Positions 9,852 through 16,218 of a DNA stretch of 27,838 nucleotides are shown here, in pieces. The stretch comes from Priapulus caudatus (taxonomy: Eukaryota; Priapulida; Priapulimorpha; Priapulimorphida; Priapulidae): NCBI RefSeq assembly GCF_000485595.1, contig NW_014578186.1, positions 12,090 to 39,927 of the forward strand. The letters run 5' to 3'. A program made the translations under genes and the position numbers. The stretch's first letter is position 1; each line of letters begins with the position of its first letter. Under the pieces are notes generated by a model that saw only the letters and a program-made list of their open reading frames with translations, did no database searches and was not told the origin of the DNA.

Positions 9852-12800
9852 ATATATATATATATATACATATATGACCAACGTTAGTTGTTCCTGCATC
9901 AGTGGTCTGTGAAATATTGTAAAGGTTTTATCGCGTGATATTCTGACGCGCGTTTCGCTATATCGGATGCGCTGGTCGAGGGGAAGATATGAAAGCAGAC
10001 CAACAGCATTCATGATAGCTTCAGTATGAGCCTAATAGCTAGATGAATACCAAGCTGTGTTATTAGCTCTGCTGGATGAAGGCCACGCCATGTCTGAGTC
10101 TTGATAGATGGTTTCTAAGTCATACATTAGCTGCAGTGATTAGACTTTAAAATTGCGCGTCTTTATCGTAACATCATCATCATCATCTGCTGCTGCTGCT
10201 GTTGCACACGCCCACCAATCACTGCCGGCGCCTCTGTTAACGCGTGGTTACCATGGCGACAGGATCTGTCCCGGGGATACGGTGTGGACGCCGACAGAAG
10301 AGAGATGCCTGGATCCATACGACGCAGAAAATGTGATCTGTGCCTACGTGCGGCCCGAGAGACCGATCGTAATCGGTGCAGACGGGGAGGAGATCATTCA
10401 ATGTAAGCTTATTTACTATTCTCTGCCGCCCCTTCTCTACCCCTCTCCCTCTCTCTCTCTCTCTTTCTCTCTCTGTGTCATTTTTCTTTCTCCCTCTCTC
10501 TCTCCCCTTCTTTACCCCCTCTATCTATATTAAATCTCTCTCTCTCCCTCTCTCTCACTCTCTCTCTCTCTTTCTCAATCTCTATCCCTCGCTCTCTCGC
10601 GCTCTCTATTTCTTAACCCCTCCAATTCTCTCGCTTGCTAATTTCATCTCTATGCAGGCGTCAACGCACGAGGGACGAGGTATAATATCTGTTTAATTTC
10701 TGCCAATAAACGGTCGCAATTTTCCGATCGATGTTTAATATCGGTGATGGCAGTGAAGCGATATTTTCCTCCCGGGAGATTTCTAAAGATCGGGATGAAG
10801 AGTTAATGCGTGTGTGTGTATGTGCATGCGTGCGTGCGTGTGTGGGGGAGGCGTGTGTCGGGGAGGCGTGTGTGGGGAGGCGTGTGTGGGGGAGGCGTGT
10901 GTGGGGGGAGGCGTGTGTGGGGAAGGCGTGTGTGGGGGAGGCGTGTGTGGGGGAGGCGTGTGTGGGGGAGGCGTGTGTGGGGGAGGCGTGTGTGGGGGAG
11001 GCGTGTGTGGGGGAGGCGTGTGTGATGTAGAGAGACGATATAACGCGTATATACGTCACGCCTCATTGTGCGGGCATCCATCCGTGTATATACGTCACGC
11101 CTCATTGTGCGGGCATCCATCCACGCGCGCCAATATTATATATGATATAATATATTATACTGATCACCACTCTACGCGTCTGCGTGTGTGCGTGTGTTCG
11201 TGCCAGTGCGTGTGTGCGTGTGTGTGTGCGTGTGTGCGTGTGTTCGTGCGTGTGCGTGTGTGCGTGTGCGCGTGCGTGTGTATTTAACAAACAGGTTCGA
11301 TACCCTAGTTACCCCCCCCCCCTCCCCCGCGCCGCTGCCGCCGCCGCCGCCGCCGCCGCCGTCGCCAGGTCCGTCGCGTCAACTTACAGAGAAAACCGGC
11401 GCGTGTTTTCTATATCGTGATCATTTATTCACGTGACTCTGCGTTTTTCAAACCTTGTCGCCTTGCGTATCGACTTCGCATTCTGCGCAGCCATCACTAC
11501 AGAGTGTTCGCGTCGGCCAAAAATCCATCTAAGAAATTAATTATTAATTAACATTAAGAAAATTAATCTAATTTATTGAAGCTACATATCAAACCAAAGA
11601 TTAACGTGCGGGTGGGTGAGGAGATGGTAGCAGCTGTATCATAGTTATATTCTAGCATCGTGCAACTGTGTTTATTGCTTGCTATCTACTGCAGTGTACG
11701 AGGCGTGTGAGTTTCAGTGTGAGAGTGGCGAGGATTGCATCGCTTACACGGGAGTATGTGACGGCACACCGCACTGCACAGACGCATCAGATGAACTCGA
11801 CTGCGGTATTTATATATATACAAATCAATCAATCAATCAATCAATCAATATATATATACACAAATAAATAAATAAATATATTCGTCTGCTAATATACCTC
11901 TACACCACAGCCGCACCATGCGACGAGAATAACTGCAGGCTTCCTAACTGCCGCTGCACGTCTGCCGACATACCTGGCGGACTCACACCCAACGAGGTTC
12001 CACAGCTAGTGATGCTCGCCTGGGACGAAGCTGTGAGATTAGAAGACTACAACCACCTCTACCAACAGATCTTCAAGAAGGTAGCGACGCGCATGCGCAA
12101 ACACGGATATAAAACAAATTTAAATATGACATGCAGGGCATATAACAGGGAAAATGAATCAATAGAATGAAATAAATGATTAATAATAAATATGTGGAAA
12201 ATATATACATTCAACATGAACTGACGTCATCCAGGTCGGAGCTGGCAGACGACAGAGGGAGCCACGCACGAACCCGGACGGCTGCCCCCTGGTGGGCACT
12301 TTCTTCACTAGCCATCAGTTCACGGACTATGCCGCTGTACAAAGTCTTTACTCAGAAGGCAACGAGTTTGCCACGCACTCCGTCAGGTGAGCAGCGATGA
12401 CGTCACGCCGTCTGCGATGCATGTTCTTGTGTTTACGGATTGATGGGCGAGAGCTCGCGTGAGATCACGAGATGTGGTTATAAATAATAATAGATATATA
12501 TCTGTCTCTGTCTCTCTCCCGCACAGTAAGCGACTGCCAGCAGCGTACTGGCGTGACTCGACCGTACGCACGTGGAGCGAAGAGATACTCACCAACCGTC
12601 TGCTCCTCTCCACGCTCGGTCACGTGCCCGTCGCCGACATCGTCGGCATGCGCGCCCCCTACCTACAGACGGCAGGTGACGCCACCATCGACATGCTGGC
12701 AGAGCGCGGGTTCGTCTGGGATTCTAGCTTCGCTACAGACGTGAACGACCCGCCACTGTGGCCGTACACCTTCACCTACCGTTCCACGGCAGGCTGCGCC

Positions 12801-13334
12801 GTCGCTCCCTGCCCCGTCCGCTCCCACCCAGACGTATGGGAGATCCCCCTGGTAGACTGGATCGACACTAACGACACTCTGTGTGAGAACGTGGATAGTT
12901 GTTACTTCCCTAACGACAAGGCGGAGGCGCTGGAGCTGCTGCGCACTAACTTTGCTCGTCACTACGAGACTAACCGAGCTCCGTTCCCGATCAACCTTCG
13001 CGCACGCTGGTTCCTTAACGACGGACACCACAACCTAGAGGCACTGCAGGAGTTCCTGGACGAGCTAGCGGGACTGCGTGATGTCTACTTCGTCACCTAC
13101 AGTCAGGTCGTACAGTGGATGAGAGCTCCCCGCCGCGCCTCCGATATGCCTGGCTTCTTCGACTGCCGCCAGACGGAGCAGCGAGAGCGACTCTGCGAGC
13201 GACCGAACCTGTGTGGATATTTCAACATCACGTATCAGCCCAACGACGAGGAACACCCGGGGGAGCGCTACTTCCAGACCTGCTCAGATTGCCCCGAGAC
13301 TTACCCTTGGGTGGAGCCACTCGAGCGCCTGTAA
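4305..13334 (+). CDS. chitin deacetylase-like protein (CBM14 - LDLa - NodB-like), seven exons
   Basis: Spliced as 4305-4338, 5778-5931, 10263-10402, 11695-11805, 11911-12080, 12235-12386 and 12527-13334. Every junction is GT-AG, all phases agree, and the sum of 1569 nt gives 522 residues plus stop. A signal peptide (residues 1-16, MKILIVVCTLAVVCAA) marks secretion. Residues 33-89 form a peritrophin-type chitin-binding domain with six cysteines (33, 49, 55, 65, 78, 89). Residues 114-146 form an LDLa module with six cysteines and a DASDE calcium box. Residues from about 150 form a family-4 polysaccharide deacetylase-like domain. The likely role is chitin binding or modification in cuticle or another extracellular matrix. 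The active site is unusual: D185 is kept, but E186, K255 and R412 replace the usual metal Asp, metal His and catalytic His, while H251 and R296-APY remain. It may be a pseudoenzyme. Exons 3-6 and the start of exon 7 also exist as a damaged upstream copy. Confidence 0.9.
4472..4510. repeat. (GATA)n microsatellite
   Basis: About nine uninterrupted GATA units next to an AT-rich repeat stretch in intron 1. Confidence 0.9.
4712..4822. repeat. CA-rich microsatellite
   Basis: (CA)n with CG and single-base interruptions in intron 1. Confidence 0.88.
5089..5468. repeat. (GATGACGT)n 8-bp satellite
   Basis: Roughly 45 head-to-tail copies of GATGACGT with scattered point changes and small indels. Every junction creates TGACGTGA, which contains the TGACGT core recognised by CREB/ATF-type bZIP factors. 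It lies in intron 1, 300-680 bp upstream of exon 2. Confidence 0.92.
5778..5931 (+). CDS. chitin deacetylase-like exon 2 (signal peptide end, first half of CBM14)
   Basis: Acceptor GACACAG at 5771-5777 and donor GTAAGT from 5932; phases 1 in, 2 out. It encodes VVCAAAVPHKRLGV and then the chitin-binding domain start, with C33, C49 and C55 and aromatic residues in the FYQC motif. It is the last exon to the left of the duplicated block. Confidence 0.88.
5955..6135 (+). repeat. dispersed GA-core-CA repeat, copy 1
   Basis: A GA-rich leader leads into a core at about 6001-6132, followed by a (CA)n tail. The core matches the reverse complement of about 25450-25584 with few differences by eye. It ends in an inverted repeat, GCTAACACCACGG paired with CCGTATGCTAGC. 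No protein is encoded. It sits in deacetylase intron 2. Confidence 0.75.
6136..6300. repeat. (CA)n and (TA)n microsatellites
   Basis: CA repeats with CG interruptions at 6136-6263, then AT repeats to about 6300. The same CA-to-AT transition reappears at 9762-9870, where the second copy of the duplicated block begins. Confidence 0.9.
6698..6835 (+). pseudogene. damaged copy of deacetylase exon 3
   Basis: It is 138 nt against 140 nt in the clean copy at 10263-10402. Two single-base losses near its start shift the phase, so exon 2 cannot join it in frame. Donor T|GTAAGC is kept. It is probably not a real pseudogene but a mis-sequenced duplicate of exon 3. Confidence 0.75.
6845..7100. repeat. 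CT-rich intron tract (first copy)
   Basis: Imperfect CTCT repeats after the exon 3 donor, matching 10412-10640 in the second copy. Confidence 0.85.
7236..8201. repeat. 16-bp minisatellite GGCGTGTGTGGGGGAG, long version
   Basis: About 60 copies of a G-rich unit with many length errors. The equivalent array in the second copy (10806-11022) has only about 13 much more uniform units. G-runs in every unit are compatible with quadruplex formation. Cys/Val/Gly or His/Pro/Thr open frames across it are compositional. Confidence 0.9.
8222..8480. repeat. two ~39-bp direct repeats, AT hairpin and GT tract (first copy)
   Basis: ACGTCACGCCTCAT with a GTGCGG(G)CATC extension occurs twice. It is followed by an ATAT palindromic stretch and a GT/GC-rich tract. 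The equivalent in the clean copy is 11048-11290. Confidence 0.75.
8878..8989 (+). pseudogene. damaged copy of deacetylase exon 4 (LDLa)
   Basis: 112 nt against 111 nt in 11695-11805. An extra G after TGTA, altered bases around the GATTGC codons and further indels break the LDLa frame. Both splice sites are preserved. Confidence 0.75.
9097..9267 (+). pseudogene. damaged copy of deacetylase exon 5
   Basis: 171 nt against 170 nt in 11911-12080. Extra Gs and a lost C (GACTAAACC for GACTACAACC) disrupt the start of the deacetylase domain. Acceptor and donor remain recognisable. Confidence 0.75.
9433..9584 (+). pseudogene. damaged copy of deacetylase exon 6
   Basis: Same overall length as 12235-12386, but with compensating indels (GGCAGAGCGACAG and GGGAGCACACG). 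The reading frame is altered only locally, between those changes. Confidence 0.7.
9727..9736 (+). pseudogene. first ten bases of deacetylase exon 7, cut by the gap
   Basis: After the CCCGCACAG acceptor, only TAAGCGACTG is present before the N run. The complete exon is at 12527-13334. Confidence 0.75.
9737..9761. other. assembly gap, 25 Ns
   Basis: Exactly 25 unknown bases. A fixed small gap of this kind is typical of software that inserts a placeholder when a gap has been overfilled, and it marks the contig junction between the two copies. Confidence 0.97.
9762..9870. repeat. (CA)n followed by (TA)n
   Basis: Pure CA repeat from the gap edge to about 9835, then AT repeats; same order as 6241-6300. 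Confidence 0.95.
10263..10402 (+). CDS. chitin deacetylase-like exon 3 (second half of CBM14)
   Basis: Acceptor GGCGACAG and donor T|GTAAGC; phases 2 in, 1 out. It supplies C65, C78 and C89 of the chitin-binding domain, with W71 and the CLDPYDAENV segment typical of peritrophin domains, and a linker to residue 110. Confidence 0.88.
10412..10640. repeat. CT-rich intron tract (second copy)
   Basis: Imperfect CTCT repeats in intron 3 just after the donor. Confidence 0.85.
10806..11022. repeat. 16-bp minisatellite GGCGTGTGTGGGGGAG, short version
   Basis: About 13 units, the later ones nearly identical. Same position in intron 3 as the array of about 60 units at 7236-8201. Confidence 0.92.
11048..11290. 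repeat. two 39-bp direct repeats, ATAT palindrome and GT/GC tract
   Basis: TACGTCACGCCTCATTGTGC units start at 11052 and 11091. An AATATTATATATGATATAATATATT palindrome-like stretch follows at about 11131-11158, then GT-rich sequence to 11282. Just downstream, GGTTCGATACC resembles a tRNA B box but has no matching A box. Confidence 0.75.
11695..11805 (+). CDS. chitin deacetylase-like exon 4 (LDLa module)
   Basis: Acceptor CTGCAG and donor G|GTATTT; phases 1 in, 1 out, so the module is a symmetric exon. It encodes an almost exact LDLa domain with C114, C118, C124, C131, C137 and C146. D132, D139, D142 and E143 sit in the calcium-binding positions. Confidence 0.92.
11815..11880. repeat. (TCAA)n and AT repeats in intron 4
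   Basis: Short TCAA tetranucleotide run flanked by ATAT and AAAT repeats within a 105-bp intron. Confidence 0.85.
11911..12080 (+). CDS. chitin deacetylase-like exon 5 (start of NodB-like domain)
   Basis: Acceptor CACCACAG and donor AAG|GTAGCG; phases 1 in, 0 out. It encodes the cysteine-rich lead-in (CRLPNCRCTS) that precedes the catalytic domain in animal chitin deacetylases. It then encodes LAWDEAV, which occupies the position of the TFDDA metal and catalytic motif, with Glu in place of the second Asp. Confidence 0.88.
12235..12386 (+). CDS. chitin deacetylase-like exon 6
   Basis: Donor AG|GTGAGC, phase 2 out. It encodes NPDGCPLVGTFFTSHQFTDY and ATHSV, matching the NPNGCP...TFFVSHEYT...HS stretch of the family. 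The acceptor is ambiguous. CATCCAG before 12235 and GACGACAG before 12256 are both in phase 0 and differ by seven residues (VGAGRRQ). The shorter form fits the usual family spacing about as well. Confidence 0.82.
12527..13334 (+). CDS. chitin deacetylase-like exon 7 (main catalytic domain and C terminus)
   Basis: Acceptor CCGCACAG, phase 2 in, stop TAA at 13332-13334. It encodes residues 254-522: SKRLPAAYW, which follows H251 and puts K255 where the second metal His normally stands, the GMRAPYLQ motif, WDSSF, ETNRAPF and LRARWF, with Arg where the family has His, and DVYFVTYSQVVQWMR. A cysteine-rich tail ends the protein. This is the single most strongly coding segment of the gene. Confidence 0.95.
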
Positions 13335-14141
13335 GACGGCCGCTAGGTGGCGTCCCGCCCCGACGACGCGCGGAGGATGACCACTTGTTTTCCGCGAGTG
13401 AACGTCCGCCATTTTGCGCGAAGATTTTCGTTAATTTAATATTTTATTCGGTCACTTTTGCACCAGAGAGCTCTATAACCGCTAACGCACTCCGCTAGGA
13501 ATGAAGGGGGCAAGCAGTGAGGGCGGCCTGCGCACAACACATGTACATACAACGGCTGTAGAATCTTGCCAACGATTCCGTATAGAAATTAGTAGAATGT
13601 TCAATAGAGGCATCAGCCTCACGATATCACTCCCGTCTTGCTTTTATCGAGGAAATCAATCTCGCGTGTGTACAAAAAATGCGCCTATAGTTCCTTTGCA
13701 GCGCGTTATTTATGCGATAAGATGTAGATTAAGTATATACGTATAAATGTAAATGACAGATTGTGAAGTTAAACCCACTAAACGCGTATTCCTGCAACAG
13801 AGCATCTGCTGATAACGTTATAACTATAGCCGTGTCCGTCCGGATGGCTATTTTACAGGGCGTTTTTGCAGGAAGCCTGCGTCGGCATTACATGGTTCGT
13901 TCAAAAGATTTGCCAACCTGATAGGAAGCAGTTTTATGCCTCGTTATTCTCTCATCCATGTCGAAATGATTCTGTAAATACACCGTGAGCGTGTTTTAAT
14001 TGTGTATTTTAGCTGTAATGACTCGATTCTATTTCAGCCGCCCATCTCTGCAGCGTTGAGTCACGCTCACGCGTTGTTAGTTTTAGATTAAAAAACGCCG
14101 TATTGTGGGAGGTTCGCCTGTGCTAAAAAACGCCGTATTCA

Positions 14142-14189
14142 TATGGCGGCACAAACATGGCTGCCACATGGCGGCACAAACATGGCGGC
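14142..14189. promoter_or_regulatory. cluster of four ATGGC(G/T)GC motifs
   Basis: ATGGCGGC or ATGGCTGC starts at 14142, 14157, 14168 and 14182, within two copies of ATGGCGGCACAAACATGGC. The core matches the YY1/Pleiohomeotic recognition motif. Function here, near the convergent 3' ends of two genes, is unknown. Confidence 0.4.
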
Positions 14190-14281
14190 CACGGGATAGA
14201 AGCCCGAATTCTCACTAACTGCACGAAGTAACGCTTATAATTGTATGTATGTACATAAACATTTGCTTCGACTTTATGAAA

Positions 14282-14287
14282 AATAAA
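14282..14287 (+). terminator. candidate polyadenylation signal AATAAA
   Basis: First canonical hexamer after the deacetylase stop codon; followed within 30 bases by a GT-containing segment. Usage is not shown by sequence. Confidence 0.4.
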
Positions 14288-14310
14288 AAAAGCTGATGTT
14301 AGTTTAATGC

Positions 14311-14865
14311 CAAACGTCGGTGTTTTTCGTTAGATACTTTTTTAATTTTTTAATACTTAATCACGTAAGGAGTACAGAGCGTCATGATTACGTACATAAT
14401 TACGTCACAATCTCACAACGAAACGCGATCGTACACGATATACATTATAAAATTACTATAAAAAAATCACCTATAAATATATTTCTCGCACACTCGCGGC
14501 AAACGCTAGAAAACGTCTTCAACCTTCTTCATCTTATTAAAACATATCTAACAATCTAAAAATCACACAATTATAACACAAAAACGTGACCTCGATGGTC
14601 GAGGAAACATATTCTAACCACTCGCTAATTAAATTATAAGTTTTTCATCCGTCAGCGAACTTTGCATCTAACAAGGATGCGGTGATATCGACGCAGCTTC
14701 CCCCTAATTAAGGGAGATAACTCTGTGTGTATGTCACTCGCGCGATCATATTTAAAATCTTAAAATTTTAACACATTTTAATTGCTCGTGCTGTAATTGC
14801 GCATGCGCCGTCAGGTGGCATGATCACGTGGCATAAACCGTCAGTGCAAGCGACGAAATGTATCC
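14311..14865. other. AT-rich intergenic region between convergent genes
   Basis: AT-rich unique sequence. A near palindrome, CCCCCTAATTAAGGGAG, at about 14700-14716 is followed by ATAACTC, a word combination common in mollusc and other marine repeats. No gene is seen. Confidence 0.45.
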
Positions 14866-14869
14866 GTGG

Positions 14870-15006
14870 AGGATGCAGAGAGAGATAGAGATCATGAGGG
14901 AAGGAAGGGAAGAAGGGACGGACAGAGGGAGAGAGAAGGGGGAAAAGAGAGAAAATGGCTGAGGGAGATAGGCGAGAGAGAGGAGAGCAGAGAGAGAGAG
15001 AGAGGA

Positions 15007-15058
<52 letters not shown>

Positions 15059-15062
15059 AGGG
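14870..15062. repeat. GA-rich tract
   Basis: Imperfect GAGA/GGAA repeats becoming pure (GA)n at 15010-15050. Open frames here are Arg/Glu or Ser/Leu runs. Confidence 0.88.
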
Positions 15063-15774
15063 AGTGGTACATCCGACAACAACCGTTCTCCTGCAGCTTC
15101 CTGCAGCGTTAGTAAGATCACTCACACAATTGATTTCCCTCGATAATATAACTTCTTTGATATCACGTCCTACTGACGTAATCACGGCCGCCATCGCTGA
15201 TTGGTCGCAAGGCGTCTGCTAGAACTAGCGATGTTTCTCAACGTGTTAAATAATGGCGATTAAGTCGGGGCTGGCGACAGCTCCACTATGCCGCTCTCAC
15301 CTCGCCGCCATCACTCCCATACATCGCCAGTGAATTAAGCACCTGCTGTGACGGAGAGCGAATATTCTATAGACGCCGTCTAAAATCACGTCGGTCGCCA
15401 TGACAACGCCTCGATAAATATCGTTGTGGAATTCATGCATGAGCAATAACAACATGCAGTCACGTGTATTTTTAAACATACATCATCGATATATATAATA
15501 TATATATAATATATATATATATATAATATATATATATATTCATCAGTGTTCACACATGACAGCCCACAATTGCATGTTTGTAAACGTACGTCACCGATAT
15601 AAATATGAATCCAATTATCGAGATCCCAGTCTCAAAATGCCATTCCAAAAATACCTAGCTTCATCTCCACCGTGTCCGTGTGCGCGCGCGCGCGCGTGTG
15701 TGTGCTGTGTGTGTGTGTGTGGTGTGGTGTGTGTGTGTAGGGGGGGGGGGGTGTGTGTGTGTGTGTGTGTGTTG
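15063..15774 (-). other. probable 3' UTR and flank of the phospholipase C gene
   Basis: Mostly unique sequence with no coding segment. It includes a self-complementary AT repeat at 15484-15540 and GC/GT repeats at 15680-15773 that begin immediately after the stop codon on the minus strand. No canonical polyadenylation hexamer on the minus strand stood out. Confidence 0.45.
15680..15773. repeat. GT/CG-rich microsatellite
   Basis: (CG)n, (GT)n and a 12-base G run, directly downstream of the phospholipase C stop codon on the minus strand. Confidence 0.9.
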
Positions 15775-15875
15775 TTAGCCATAGCTTTTCTCGGAGCGCG
15801 TTGAGACATATACGAACAGCGTTGATAGCGGCATCGGTTCGCCTTCCCAGTTCTCCAACGTCACGTGACGATAGC
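15775..15875 (-). CDS. phospholipase C terminal exon
   Basis: Reading leftward, the acceptor CCTGTTTCAG ends at 15876. Joined to the G left by the previous exon, the sequence reads [20 protein letters not shown] and then [13 protein letters not shown] and stop (15775-15777). GYRHV followed by an LFV strand is the signature end of the phospholipase C C2 domain. Phase and motif both match the exon 10 kb to the right. Confidence 0.9.
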
Positions 15876-16186
15876 CTGAAACAGGAGAAATGTAAAATTT
15901 CATGATCAGCTGTCATCATACATTATACATGACTGCTAAACAGACATGGCGTATAATATATATATATATATACGTATAAAGTATAGATTAATGGTTGTCG
16001 TCTCACACTGTGAATATCAATGTGATGCGATATGTGTCTACGGTATTCCTGCTGCGTAGCTCAGTGATTATACTGTTAGCGCATCTCCCCATTCGCCCAA
16101 TCTTTTCTCTCTCTCGTCAGCTCTTCTCCGTCTCTCGTCTCTGTCATCTGCTCTCTTTCTCTCTCCCCTCAGTCCTCTCGTTTCTC

Positions 16187-16218
<32 letters not shown>

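Larger units (their letters stand above)
9762..12536 (+). other. second, clean copy of the duplicated block
   Basis: It matches 6241-9736 in order but keeps all exons open and in phase, and it continues uninterrupted into the large final exon. It should be taken as the true locus. Confidence 0.85.
13335..14310 (+). other. 3' UTR and downstream flank of the deacetylase gene
   Basis: No further coding exon is seen. It includes a CCGCCATTTT motif at 13406-13415, paired short repeats around 14090-14190, and the first canonical AATAAA after the stop at 14282. If that signal is used, the 3' UTR is about 0.95 kb. Confidence 0.5.

Noticed and set aside
11290-11305. tRNA gene suggested by GGTTCGATACC (also at 8478)
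   Set aside because: B-box match only; upstream is a GT repeat with no A box, and downstream C runs cannot form an acceptor stem.
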